DNA of 64,000 nucleotides from Bacteroidota bacterium (GCA_016717725.1 JADKFA010000007.1:62001-126000), one strand, 5' to 3'. Numbered from the stretch's first letter, positions 8,160 through 18,183 are shown. Numbers and translations are program-made. Notes: generated from the letters alone by a model not told the origin.

Positions 8160-10984
8160 ATGCCATTTAAAAGCCCCGATATTAGCTCCCTCGATCCGCG
8201 ATATTTTATCATTATCAAGGGCGCTGCCATGCATAACTTGAAGCATATTGATGTAGCCATTCCTCGAAATAAATTTGTGGTTATTACTGGACTTAGTGGT
8301 TCTGGAAAATCTTCGCTTGCTTTTGATACCCTGTATGCAGAAGGTCAACGACGTTATGTGGAGAGTCTCTCTTCCTATGCCCGACAATTTATTGGCAGAA
8401 TGGATAAGCATCAAGTGGATTATATTTTAGGAATTTCTCCAGCCGTTGCCATACAACAGAAAGTGAATTCTCGTAATCCGCGTTCGACAGTCGGCACCAG
8501 CACAGAAATTTATGATTACATCAAATTGCTGTTCGCCCGCATTGGTAAAACCTTTTCACCCATCTCAGGAGAACAAGTGAAAAAGCACAATGTGGCGGAT
8601 GTGGTCGACTTCATCGTTAATTTTAGAGAAGGTCGATTTCTTGTTACCACTCCATTGCTTAAAACGGTGGGAAGAGATTTATCCGAAGATCATTAATTCA
8701 CTTTTACAAAAGGATTTACCAGATTGCTGGTTGATGGGCAAACGAAAGACATTGAAGAATTTCTCTCCGAAGGGGTGGATGTGGAGGTGGCAGTGAAACC
8801 CATCAAAAAAGTAGCCGCAAAAAAAGCGGCAGCTAAAAAATCATCAAAGAAAAAAGTGGAAGTAGAAGGTCCAGAAATGGTGGAGCATGAAATAGTGCCC
8901 GGCTTCTTCCTCTTAGTCGATCGCATTGCCATGAATCCAGAACCCGACGAGGATTTGTTGGCGAGAATGTCGGATTCCGTTCAAACTGCCTTTAACGAGG
9001 GCGATGGGATCTGTCGAGTTTTTCAGTTGGACGAAGATGGATCGACTATCGAGTATGATTTCTCCAATAAGTTTGAGTTAGATGGTATCACGTTCGAAGA
9101 GCCCAGTGTTCACCTTTTTAGTTTTAATAATCCCTTTGGAGCATGCAAGCGCTGTGAAGGTTTCGGTTCCGTAATTGGCATTGACGAAGACCTTGTCATT
9201 CCCGATAAAAGTTTGTCGATCTACGATGGTGCTATCGTTTGTTGGAAGGGCGAAAAGATGAAAACTTGGAACGATAAGCTCATCATGGCAGCTTATAAAT
9301 TCGATTTTTCAGTACATAAACCTTATTACGAATTAAGTCCATCTCAAAAAGAAGTGCTCTGGAAAGGAAACACATTTTTAAAGGGCTGGATCACTTTTTT
9401 AAAACGTTAGAAGAACAAACATTCAAAATTCAGTATCGAGTTATGCTTTCTCGCTTTCGTGGGAAAACCTTGTGTCCCGAGTGCTTGGGTACTCGACTTA
9501 GAGCCGATGCAAACTTCATTAAGATCACAGGTCGGTCGGTAACTGATATCGTTTTAATGCCCGTGAAAGAAAGTTTAGCTTTCTTCAAAACCATTCAGCT
9601 GAATGAGCAGCGGATCAATTTAGCAACATCCTTGGGTAGCACGTTGGTGGGTTCTATGTATATTTTAGATGAACCTAGTATTGGATTACATCCTCGCGAC
9701 ACACAACGTCTCATTACGGTTTTAAAAGCTTTACAAGAAGTTGGGAATACGGTCATCATCGTGGAACACGACGAAGAAATAATGCGGGCTGCCGATCAAC
9801 TCATCGATATCGGTCCCATGGCGGGTACGCATGGCGGGGAGATGGTTTTTCAGGGCACATTTTCAGAGATACTAAAAGATAAAGAAAGCTTGACGGCTCA
9901 ATATCTCAACAAGAAGGAAGAAATTGAAGTACCAGCACAACGTCGTCGCTGGAAGAAATACATAGAAATTAAGGGCGCTCGGGAAAACAATCTTCAAAAT
10001 GTGAATGTGAAGTTCCCGATGGGCATTATGACCGTGGTGACCGGCGTAAGTGGTTCGGGAAAAACATCGTTGGTCAAGAAAATTTTGTATCCAGCCATCA
10101 AGAAATTATTGGGTGGTTATAATGAAAGCACGGGTAACTTCGATCATTTATTAGGAGACTATGGTGATATCAATGGCGCCGAGATGATCGATCAAAATCC
10201 AATCGGTAAATCGTCAAGGTCGAATCCCGTTACCTACATTAAAGCTTATGATGAAATCAGAACGCTTTATTCCGATTTGCCTTTAGCCAGAACCCGAGGA
10301 TTAAAGCCTTCTCATTTTTCATTCAACGTGGAGGGCGGTCGATGTGAAGTTTGCCAAGGAGAGGGGATGATCACCGTGGAGATGCAATTCATGGCCAACA
10401 TTCATCTCAAATGTGAGCACTGCAAGGGAAAGCGATTCAAATCGGAGATCTTGGAAATTGAATATCGTGGAAATAACATTTTTGATATTCTCAATCTAAC
10501 CGTTGATGAGACATTGGAGTTTTTTGCGGACTACCAAGGTCCGAGTAAGTATAAAAGTTTGCATCAAAAAATTAGTAATAAAATTCAACCGCTGGCTGAT
10601 GTTGGACTCGGCTACATCCGACTTGGGCAAAGCTCTTCAACACTAAGTGGAGGAGAAGCGCAACGCATTAAGCTGGCCAGCTTTTTAGGCAAAGGAAATT
10701 TTGCAACCAATACACTTTTCATCTTTGATGAACCTACTACAGGATTGCATTTCCACGATATCCGTAAGCTATTAGCCGCTTTCAATGCGCTCGTTAAAAA
10801 CGGTAATACACTCATTGTCATCGAGCATAATTTAGAAGTCATCAAATGTGCCGATTGGATCATCGACATGGGTCCAGAAGGAGGAAATCAAGGCGGAGAA
10901 ATTATCTTCCAAGGCCTTCCTGAAGATTTGATAAAAGAAAAAAGATCCATCACTTCAAAGTTTTTGAGTGAGAAATTGGGATAG
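8160..10984 (+). CDS. uvrA: UvrA excinuclease subunit, frameshifted, lacking the first ABC signature
   Basis: UvrA is the ABC-ATPase damage sensor of nucleotide excision repair. Frame parts are 8160-8690, 8724-9410 and 9443-10984. Visible are Walker A1 (GLSGSGKSS), the first Zn half-site pairs CKRC and CPEC, Walker B1 ([13 protein letters not shown]), Walker A2 (GVSGSGKTS), the C-terminal zinc module (CEVC...CEHC), the second signature [12 protein letters not shown] and Walker B2 ([13 protein letters not shown]). Near 8690 an extra C and a missing A bracket seven shifted codons; near 9375 a T run is one short. At 9600-9612, [10 protein letters not shown] runs straight into [10 protein letters not shown]: about 45 residues with the first signature are missing in frame. 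An Ala/Lys-rich insert ([15 protein letters not shown]) lies at 8808-8856. Confidence 0.85.
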
Positions 10985-11222
10985 GTGACCGTTGGACTGG
11001 CTATTGGCTTACGTGGGAATTTGTTTAACTTAAGCTTGTTGTTGACTTTGTTAAAGGTGTTTTTAATTGCCCTTGAGCATGCTAATGTTTAAAAATTAGG
11101 AGCCTAATGATATTATTCCTAAGTTTGATTATAATTTCATATAATTTCAATTGAATTTCTTTAAGGTTTTTATTAAAAGGGTTATGTTTTAATATTTTCC
11201 TTTAACATTAAAAATTTATATT

Positions 11223-13604
11223 ATGAAAATCAAACTAATTTTTATTGCCTTCATGTTGATGTGTTCCGTTAAAACTGATGCCGGAAGCTTTGAATGGGCT
11301 AAAAATGTATCTCATGCCTTGCGAGGATACTATGCGACTAGCATAAAATCTGATAACAATAATAACGTAGTCATTGGAGGTAGTGGCAATTTTTGTTTAG
11401 CTTGTCCTGCAAGTTTTATTTCTAAGTATGATTCTATAGGAAATGAGACGTTTTACAAAGGATTATCAGATTACTCATCTGTTAATTCGGTTGGTTTAGA
11501 TTATATTGGAAATGTTTATTTATCAGCTACATTTTCAAACAATAATGCAAAAGTAGGTCTTGATACTTTTAGTTATAACGCAAATAACACTTGGAGTGCA
11601 ATAATTAAACTCAATCCTCAAGGTAATTTAGTTTGGTGGAAACCATGGCCAGGAAGTTTTTCAATTAATATTGCTGTCGATTCAATTGGTAATGTTTTTG
11701 CCACCAATGGGGATACACTACGGAGATTTAATTCTAATGGAGTATTAAATTGGACAGTACCAGTGAATGGTGATTTGTTGGATGTGGAGCGAAATTATTT
11801 AGTAGTTTCATCTTCAACTCTTATACAACGTTTGTCAAAGTCAACTGGTTCTATAAATGGATCAACAAATGTAGTTGACTGTAAAGATGTCGCTTTAGAT
11901 AATAATGGAGATATTTATTTTACAGGAATTAATGGTTTGGGAAAATTAGTGAATTTGAGTTTAGCATGGAATAATCCACAAATTATTGGAGATAAAATTG
12001 ATGTTAGAAATAATTCGATTTGGACATTTAAGAATTTTAATCTATTAACAGATTCAATAGATAGTGTTGCTACTTTTAGGGTTAGTACTTCTGGAATTAT
12101 ACTATTAAGTGATACAATTTTTAACTCAAGAATGGAATTCATCTCTATTGATGGCTCAAATAAAGTTTTTTTTGTAGGGGATCTGCGAGTAGAGAGTTCA
12201 TTTGCATTTTGGAAGCCTTTGTTCGTGTATAAGAATATTTTTACTACTAGTTCTGGATTTATTTTAGGAAGGTATAATGCACAGCCAGAAATTAAATTGG
12301 GGTTCGATAGTGTTTTTTGGAATCCAAATGATCCTTGGATCGGTAACTGGCTGGGATATAAAAGATGTCCTGGTACTTCATTTAATGTATCCTATAGATT
12401 GCACGACGGAGTTTTTTTAGCTGGCAATGTAGTTTTTGTTGAGTTGTCCGATGAGTTGGGTTCATTCTCGAATCCGCTAGTAATAGGAGCGGGAGGTGGT
12501 TCGTCTCTTACAAATACTGTAACATGTCAATTGCCTTCTAATTTTGTTAACGGATATGGATATAAAATTAGGTTGAGATCAACTTCGCCTAGTTTATTTA
12601 GTGTTCAGACTACCACTGATCTTTATATCGATGCACCTAATTCTACTATTTCTTTAAGTACAAACAATCTAACTTTTTGCTCTAAAACAGAAACATTAAC
12701 AGTTAATTCTGGTTGGTTCCCACAATGGCAGCTTAACGGTGTAAATATTAGTGCGGCTACAAATTATGATTTTAAACCTTCTGCTTCTGGGATTTATCGT
12801 TGCTTAGTTTCTGATGATAATTGCTCTCGTTTATCAACAAATCAAATTGCAGTTACTGTTAAAGCATTGCCTAATGCTGCTATTAGTCCTTCGAGTTCAA
12901 CTGAAATTTGTATTGGAGATAGTGTCGCTGTTTCGGTTCCTTTAAATCCTAATTATTCATATCAATGGTACAAAAGCACAAGTTTACTTTCGGGACAAAC
13001 TTCAAACCAATATATGGCTAAAGCAGCTGGAAATTATAAAGTAGTTGTAACAGGATCTAACGGATGTACGAAAACTTCTTTAGCTTCAAAAATTAGTGTA
13101 TATCGTCCAAAAATTAATGCTTTTGGACCTACTTCATTTTGTTTAGGGGGAAGTGTTGTTCTTGGAGCAAGCAATGGGAGTAGTACAGCCTGGCAATGGA
13201 GAAAAAATAATATTGATATTGCGAATGAAACTAACCAGTTTTTTGTGGCAAATTCTGCAGGGGATTATAAAGTGCTAACTACAAGTAATGGCGGCTGCAC
13301 AAGTTTATCCTCTAAGGTTAGTGTTGTAGTAAATTGCCGAGAAGGTGATTTTGCAAAAAGTGAATTTGAAATATTTCCAAATCCAAGTAATGATTTCATT
13401 TATATTACTGGATCTATCATTGAGAAAAGTGGAGTGATTTCAATATATGATCTTGCAGGTCGAATGGTTAAGTCATACATTTCGATTGGAAGTAATAATA
13501 ATTTGGAAGTGGAAATAAGTAGTTTGGAAGATGGTTTGTATGTGATTTCCTATGAAAGTGGAAATAGTGAAAAAGCATTTAGTCGCTTTATTAAGGAAGA
13601 TTGA
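11223..13604 (+). CDS. Secreted protein with propeller-like region, Ig-like repeats and T9SS sorting tail
   Basis: 793 residues with a signal peptide (MKIKLIFIAFMLMCSVKTDA). The N-terminal half has repeated short blades (DSIGNVFATNG, DNNGDIYFTGING, DGSNKVFFVGDL), typical of SBBP-like beta-propellers. Three Ig-like segments follow, with CxxxxS...WxxN/YQWYKS patterns between about residues 480 and 705. The C-terminal tail (about residues 715-793) starts FEIFPNPSNDFIYI and has LAGRMVKSY and LEDGLYVISY, the Por-type (type A) sorting domain. It is therefore probable T9SS cargo, surface-bound or released. It is AT-rich compared with flanking genes. The ligand is unknown. Confidence 0.85.
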   Translation: MKIKLIFIAFMLMCSVKTDAGSFEWAKNVSHALRGYYATSIKSDNNNNVVIGGSGNFCLACPASFISKYDSIGNETFYKGLSDYSSVNSVGLDYIGNVYLSATFSNNNAKVGLDTFSYNANNTWSAIIKLNPQGNLVWWKPWPGSFSINIAVDSIGNVFATNGDTLRRFNSNGVLNWTVPVNGDLLDVERNYLVVSSSTLIQRLSKSTGSINGSTNVVDCKDVALDNNGDIYFTGINGLGKLVNLSLAWNNPQIIGDKIDVRNNSIWTFKNFNLLTDSIDSVATFRVSTSGIILLSDTIFNSRMEFISIDGSNKVFFVGDLRVESSFAFWKPLFVYKNIFTTSSGFILGRYNAQPEIKLGFDSVFWNPNDPWIGNWLGYKRCPGTSFNVSYRLHDGVFLAGNVVFVELSDELGSFSNPLVIGAGGGSSLTNTVTCQLPSNFVNGYGYKIRLRSTSPSLFSVQTTTDLYIDAPNSTISLSTNNLTFCSKTETLTVNSGWFPQWQLNGVNISAATNYDFKPSASGIYRCLVSDDNCSRLSTNQIAVTVKALPNAAISPSSSTEICIGDSVAVSVPLNPNYSYQWYKSTSLLSGQTSNQYMAKAAGNYKVVVTGSNGCTKTSLASKISVYRPKINAFGPTSFCLGGSVVLGASNGSSTAWQWRKNNIDIANETNQFFVANSAGDYKVLTTSNGGCTSLSSKVSVVVNCREGDFAKSEFEIFPNPSNDFIYITGSIIEKSGVISIYDLAGRMVKSYISIGSNNNLEVEISSLEDGLYVISYESGNSEKAFSRFIKED

Positions 13605-13651
13605 CTTAGTATTATACTTATTAAAAATACTTATTAATTAATATGCACTAG

Positions 13652-13909
13652 ATGAAAGCAGTTCGCGCAATGCTCCTTTTACTGTTTTTTATAGGTCTAC
13701 AACCTACATTTAATAGCCAAGCGCTATCCACAACTTACGCTGTAGATAAGTTGGAGTTATTGGTTTATATCTGCAAAGGTCCGGCTTCTAAGCGTTATCA
13801 TGAAACACCAAACTGCCAAGGATTACGAAGTTGTTCTACCAAAATTTACGAAGTAACTATTTCAGATGCTAAAAATCTTGGTAGAACGGCTTGTGGGTAT
13901 TGTTATTAG
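13652..13909 (+). CDS. Small exported Cys-rich protein
   Basis: 85 residues with a hydrophobic start (MKAVRAMLLLLFFIGLQPTF) and a compact mature part holding five Cys: ICKGPASKRYHETPNCQGL, then SCSTK, then a closing RTACGYCY. From memory, small Bacteroidota proteins with ICKGPxSKxYH...C.GL..C and a C-terminal GRT.CG motif recur, without known function. The pattern suggests disulfides or metal binding (inference). It follows the sorting-tail protein by 47 bp and may be co-transcribed with it. Confidence 0.7.
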   Translation: MKAVRAMLLLLFFIGLQPTFNSQALSTTYAVDKLELLVYICKGPASKRYHETPNCQGLRSCSTKIYEVTISDAKNLGRTACGYCY

Positions 13910-13999
13910 ATTAATTTAATATTTTCAAGCAATAAATAAACATTTTCTTGTTAAATAGAAAAAAATGCTATTTTTGATTAAACTTATAAAACAAATATC

Positions 14000-14497
14000 A
14001 TGAAAAAACTTTTAGTGTTCTTCTCAATTATTGTTCTCCTTTCATCTTGTGCAAAGGACGGTGACCCAGGTGCTCAGGGCCCAACGGGTAACGCAAATGT
14101 AAAAAGCAAAACGTTTACAATTACACCAGGTCAATGGCAGTCAACGGGAACAGCTGGAGTTGATTATGAAAAATTTATTGATTTGTCATTCTCTGATATT
14201 ACTCAAAGTGTGATTGATAATGGAGCGGTTCTAGTTTATCTAAAAGCTTCGGATGGGAGTATAGGGCAAATCCCTGTTAATATTCCAGTTTCAGGTAATT
14301 CTGTAAATTTCGTACCGTCGGCTGAAGTAGGGTCAGCTACAGTTGAACTTTTTTTAGGTGATTATCAAATTCCTAATGTTTCAATTAATTATGAATTCAA
14401 AGTTGTTGCTATTGATGGTACGGCAAGAATAACACATCCTGAGATTAATTGGAATGATCCTCTTTCAATTTCAAAAGGATTACAAATTTCGATGTAA
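14000..14497 (+). CDS. Lipoprotein with short collagen-like segment
   Basis: 165 residues. The signal MKKLLVFFSIIVLLSSC carries a lipobox LLSSC with the lipidated Cys at residue 17. Directly after it comes AKDGDPGAQGPTGNANV, a short Gly-x-y stretch common at the start of Bacteroidota lipoproteins. The rest is a beta-rich domain without recognised motifs. It is followed by a good terminator (14514-14556), so it is probably a single-gene unit. It presumably sits on the outer membrane or faces the periplasm. Confidence 0.8.
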   Translation: MKKLLVFFSIIVLLSSCAKDGDPGAQGPTGNANVKSKTFTITPGQWQSTGTAGVDYEKFIDLSFSDITQSVIDNGAVLVYLKASDGSIGQIPVNIPVSGNSVNFVPSAEVGSATVELFLGDYQIPNVSINYEFKVVAIDGTARITHPEINWNDPLSISKGLQISM

Positions 14498-14513
14498 TTT
14501 TCAAAAGCAAAGG

Positions 14514-14556
14514 AAAACACCATTATGTTAGTTCTCTATACATGATGGTGTTTTTA
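14514..14556 (+). terminator. Intrinsic terminator after the collagen-like lipoprotein gene
   Basis: Arms aaaacaccat (14514-14523) and atggtgtttt (14545-14554), with a T run directly after. The loop is about 21 nt but can be tightened by further pairing (tatg/catg). It ends the gene at 14000-14497. Confidence 0.65.
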
Positions 14557-14633
14557 TTTTGACCTGATGCGTTAGTTGTTTGTTATTATTAAAAGCTTAC
14601 TATTTTAAATTCAAATTATCTATATAGCTCAGT

Positions 14634-15500
14634 ATGACTAGAGATTCAAAGAGTTTTAAATCAAGATTGTTTTTCTTTTTAATGAGCTCCATGTTATTAT
14701 TTGGTTGTAAAAGCTATGTTCAAGTTTTTGATACTACTGGCATAGGGCTAAGTATTGAAGATAAATTTTATGTTTGGGAAACAGATTCAATTAAAATCAC
14801 TTATAGCTTTTGGGAGAAAAAGGGTTTAATGACTTTTGCTATATTTAATAAAAGCAGCATTTCACTATATATTGATTGGAAAAAGTCCTCATACATTGAT
14901 AATTCGGTTAAGTTGAATTATTGGAGTGATGAGATTAAAAGTAAATCTTCTAGTGCATTTGGGAGTTATTATTACAGAGGGCCATTAGTAAGACCAGGTT
15001 TTGCTTTGAGTGAAACTTCTGGAATAACTTCAGCTATTATTTCAAAGGAAGAACGCATATCATTTATTCCACCAAAGGCACAAGATTTTCGGGCTCAATT
15101 CTATATATTACCTGTTAAACATTATGCATTGGGAGTAGGTGTAGATTATATGGATGTTGCTAGAAATGATGATACATTATTAGTAACAAGGGTTTACAAG
15201 AAGGATTTTACTAAAGAAAAATCACCCATTTTATTTCGGAATTTTTTAACCTATTCTTATACTGAAGATTTTAAAGTTGAATATTATATAGATAATGAGT
15301 TTTTTGTAAATCGAATCGTTGAAATGCACAAAAATCATTTCCAGTATGTTCTTCAAAAAAACTCAAAGAAAGAATTTTTTAATTTGGCAGAGAAAAATGG
15401 TTTTGATTTAGTATGTTTTCCTTATAAAATGGCTACTTCGTTTTACATTAACATTCCAATGGATTATTCTATTGAGCAAATGACTAAAAGCAACAAATAA
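14634..15500 (+). CDS. Putative lipoprotein of unknown function
   Basis: 288 residues. The signal MTRDSKSFKSRLFFFLMSSMLLFGC ends in a lipobox LLFGC, so Cys25 would be lipidated. The mature part is rich in aromatic and charged residues (FYVWETDSIKITYSFWEKKGLMTF, YSYTEDFKVEYYIDNEFFVN) and I do not recognise a family. The pattern resembles beta-sandwich envelope lipoproteins. The next frame (15563) shares its style and may be a broken relative. AT-rich, like its neighbours. Confidence 0.75.
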   Translation: MTRDSKSFKSRLFFFLMSSMLLFGCKSYVQVFDTTGIGLSIEDKFYVWETDSIKITYSFWEKKGLMTFAIFNKSSISLYIDWKKSSYIDNSVKLNYWSDEIKSKSSSAFGSYYYRGPLVRPGFALSETSGITSAIISKEERISFIPPKAQDFRAQFYILPVKHYALGVGVDYMDVARNDDTLLVTRVYKKDFTKEKSPILFRNFLTYSYTEDFKVEYYIDNEFFVNRIVEMHKNHFQYVLQKNSKKEFFNLAEKNGFDLVCFPYKMATSFYINIPMDYSIEQMTKSNK

Positions 15501-15562
15501 GTTTTAATTGAAAAAGCGAATAGTCCATTCAAGTTAAAACACTATTATAAGTCAATTACAAG

Positions 15563-15972
15563 ATGTGCACCGTATCTTCCAAAATAAAATTCTGTACTTG
15601 TATTAGTAAAGTTCAGTATCTTAAACACAGATGGATTCATTATCGATTAAACAATGGAAGAGAAGATTTTATATTAGGGATAACAATGTTCCCTACAGAT
15701 TTTCTAGATGAAAATTTTGATGTGAATTATGTTACCATTGAAAACCGATTGAATGAACCAGATGCTTTTGATTTGCCGATGAATTTTATTGAAAAAGATA
15801 AATTATCTGTCCAGCTTTTTGCAAGGAAAGTAAAGAAGGTTATGATTTTGAATATAATTATGAATACTTAAATGGAAAGTGGAGTTATATAGAAAATTAT
15901 TGTTTTGAATATAGAAATACTTTCGACGAAGTAAATGCAGGAAAAATTAAAACACCATTTATGAACTTGTGA
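15563..15972 (+). pseudogene. Broken gene of unknown function
   Basis: The frame 15563-15871 (LNNGREDFILGITMFPTDFLDENFDVNYVTIENRLNEP) loses frame near the A/G runs at 15825-15840. The adjacent frame then continues as EGYDFEYNYEYLNGKWSYIENYCFEYRNTFDEV to a stop at 15970-15972. Joined, it would be about 136 residues. There is no signal peptide and the start is not convincing, so the 5' end may be lost. I recognise no family. Confidence 0.5.
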
Positions 15973-16024
15973 TTATAATCTCTCGCTGCAAATCTTTTGT
16001 GTTCTCTTGTGTCCTCTTGTTTCT

Positions 16025-16084
16025 CTAGTGCCTGCCTGCTGCATCGCTTTTGCTGTAGCTTCAGCGGAGCAAAGCAGGCAGGTT
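16025..16084. repeat. REP-like hairpin, copy 1 (related to 39575-39606)
   Basis: Arms cctgcctgct (16031-16040) and agcaggcagg (16073-16082) enclose a second stem around a GCTTTTGCT...AGCAAAGC core. Read on the minus strand, its outer part (AACCTGCCTGC...GCAGGCAGGCACTAGAGAAA) matches 39575-39606, where the central loop is absent. It lies between convergent genes and is followed by an A run, so it may also act as a terminator. Confidence 0.7.
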
Positions 16085-16192
16085 AAAAAAAATCACCAAA
16101 TGGAGAAAATTATTAATTTACGATAATCTACATGAAGCTTGAAGCTTGCAGCCATTTTTCCATCCGAAGTTTAAATTTTAGGTGCCGAAAAA

Positions 16193-16238
16193 TCATCTAA
16201 CATCTAACATCTAACATCTAACCTCCAACATCCAACCT
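16193..16238. repeat. CATCTAA word array overlapping the 3' end of the next gene
   Basis: About seven impure units of ATCTAAC/TCCAACA. The array runs into the coding region of the minus-strand gene at 16218. Its last codons (RLDVGG) and TAG stop are made of array units, which read GTTGGATG and GTTAG on that strand. Confidence 0.75.
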
Positions 16239-17252
16239 CTCCCCATAAACTAAATGTTTAACGAGTAAACTCGCCATCCACGGACCCATCATCACCCCTT
16301 TGGATCCTAAGCCATTAAAAATATAAAGTAAGGGTTGATCTTTATGTTGCTTAAGTAGAGGTCTTCGATCAACAGTGCTGGGACGAATGGATGCAAAGTG
16401 TCCAGTGATGCGATAGGCGGGAGAGATGATTTTTTCGAGCGAGGCAATTAGCTTTTCTTTCCCTTCTTGCGTTGGGATTTCATCAATGGTATTGAAATCA
16501 TAAGTAGCACCGCAGATGTATTGATATCCACCCAACGGAATTACTTTTACATTTCCATGAAGTATACAATCTTTAGGCAATCCATCCGATTCTATCTGTA
16601 GTAATTCTCCTTTGCATGGTTTAAATGGAAGATGGTTGAACATGGGATGTGTAATTGCATTCACGCCGCTGCAATCAATAATTTTGGAAGCTTTGTATTC
16701 TCCCCATGTGATAAACTCTTCACCGAAATTTACTTCTTCGTATTTTAAAATGCCTTTATGAAATGAATTTTTTCCTTGCAAGTATCGTTGTATGGTATCC
16801 AAAAATCTTCTGGTATCTAACCAGCCGCCATTCACTACCCATCTGCCGCCAAAGGGTGCTTTGGATCCTTTAGGTGCCGACGTAGCATCGCATTCGTCTT
16901 TTACATACTCCGACATTCCCTCACTCGCACTACGGCCTGCCCAATCGTTGCGATGACCGATGTCGTGATAGATTTCAAAGACAGGATAATCTTCGAAGAA
17001 TTTATCTGCGAGTTTGTCTTCAATGTCTTTGTAAGTGGCTTTTGCGAATGGAATAAAAATATCGGCGTTCCACGATTTTACAATGCGCCGACCTGTAACC
17101 GGATGAATCATGCCTGCAGCAATACGCGAACAAGTATTTTCTAATTGCGGGTCTATTACTAAAACCCTCTTCCCAGCCTGTAATAAAAACCAAGCGAGTA
17201 AACTCCCTGCAAGACCTTGGCCCGTGATGATGAAATCGTATTCCTTATTCAA
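16218..17252 (-). CDS. FAD-dependent (DAO family) oxidoreductase
   Basis: 344 residues with the FAD Rossmann motif IITGQGLAGSLLAWFLL (residues 8-24) and an acidic end of strand 2 (VLVIDP). It has the DAO-type features CSRIAAGMIHPVTGRR, CSGVNA and PLLYIFNGLGSKGVMMGPW near the C terminus, where flavin contacts lie. No signal peptide, so it is cytoplasmic. The substrate is likely a secondary or tertiary amine or D-amino acid, not definable here. The start is a TTG at 17252; I see no in-frame ATG nearby that keeps the Rossmann motif. The C terminus ends inside a word-array repeat. Confidence 0.85.
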   Translation of the reverse strand: MNKEYDFIITGQGLAGSLLAWFLLQAGKRVLVIDPQLENTCSRIAAGMIHPVTGRRIVKSWNADIFIPFAKATYKDIEDKLADKFFEDYPVFEIYHDIGHRNDWAGRSASEGMSEYVKDECDATSAPKGSKAPFGGRWVVNGGWLDTRRFLDTIQRYLQGKNSFHKGILKYEEVNFGEEFITWGEYKASKIIDCSGVNAITHPMFNHLPFKPCKGELLQIESDGLPKDCILHGNVKVIPLGGYQYICGATYDFNTIDEIPTQEGKEKLIASLEKIISPAYRITGHFASIRPSTVDRRPLLKQHKDQPLLYIFNGLGSKGVMMGPWMASLLVKHLVYGERLDVGG

Positions 17253-17289
17253 GAAAGTAATTTTAGTTTTTCCTCTTCAGGAAAGACAA

Positions 17290-18183
17290 TTAAGGTTTTT
17301 CACCTTTGTAAGTAACAATAGCAATTTTATCGCCTGTGGCATTCATCGTCATTCGATAAAAGGTTCCGATGGTTTCTGAAAAATCACCAATAGGAATCCA
17401 TTTTGTTTCTTCCAGTTTAGTATCGTACATATACAAGATGCCTTTGTCGCTGCAGAATATTAATTCTTTAGGTCCCCAGCAATAATCTTCAACTCCCGCT
17501 GGGAATTCAAGCATGGGCATACGCTCTTCATTACTCATGTCGTAACGCATCAATGTGTTTTTGCCATCGCTTCCTTTCTGAACATACGTTAAAATGTTAG
17601 TGCCCGGTATAACGGCGAGGCATCTACCAAAACCACCTTCCATCAAAATAATACTTTGTTGTGGAATCATATCAAACTGATGTAATGTACCCCCAGCTCC
17701 ATTTAGCATAAAGGCCCCCACTGTGGTATCATTCATCCAGCAATAGTATGCCAGTGAATCTTCATTGGGCATCAATAATTCGTAGTTAGAACCATCTAAC
17801 TTCATTTCATACAATTTTTGAGCGCCTTCCATCTCAACGATAACTGCTGAAATTTTATCTTTCGCAAAAGGAATAAGCTGAGGCTGGTATTCACTCTCTG
17901 GAGTGTTAGTGACCTGACGTATTATTTTCTTCTTGATGTGAAATTCGTAAATGTCACTTTGGATGGTGTCAGGACGAGCTACAAAGTATAAAAATTGTCC
18001 GTCTTTGCTAAAACAAGGTTGATTATCATAATAATCATTTTGAGTGACGCGGTAAGGGGTAGTTGCTATGTGTTTTCCGTCTTTTTGTACGATGTCAAGA
18101 AGATATATTTCTGACGAATTGGATTGAGCGGAAACGTGGAATGAAAGGACAACAAGTATTGCCCAAATAGATATTTTTTTCAT
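17290..18183 (-). CDS. Exported TolB/PD40-like beta-propeller protein
   Basis: About 297 residues with a signal peptide (MKKISIWAILVVLSFHVSAQ), starting at the ATG at 18183; an in-frame ATG four codons earlier is also possible. Propeller blades of the WD40-like PD40 type are visible: NQPCFSKDGQFLYFVARPDTIQSDIYEF, EYQPQLIPFAKDKISAVIVEMEGAQKLYEMKLDG, and later VEDYCWGPKELIFCSDKGILYMYD. Probably periplasmic. No enzymatic motif is present, so it may bind a ligand or protein. It is 37 bp upstream of the FAD oxidoreductase gene on the same strand and may be co-transcribed with it. Confidence 0.75.
   Translation of the reverse strand: MKKISIWAILVVLSFHVSAQSNSSEIYLLDIVQKDGKHIATTPYRVTQNDYYDNQPCFSKDGQFLYFVARPDTIQSDIYEFHIKKKIIRQVTNTPESEYQPQLIPFAKDKISAVIVEMEGAQKLYEMKLDGSNYELLMPNEDSLAYYCWMNDTTVGAFMLNGAGGTLHQFDMIPQQSIILMEGGFGRCLAVIPGTNILTYVQKGSDGKNTLMRYDMSNEERMPMLEFPAGVEDYCWGPKELIFCSDKGILYMYDTKLEETKWIPIGDFSETIGTFYRMTMNATGDKIAIVTYKGEKP

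Noticed and set aside
8693..8932. Minus-strand frame rich in Phe/Ala
   Set aside because: It is the antisense of the Ala/Lys-rich insert of UvrA.
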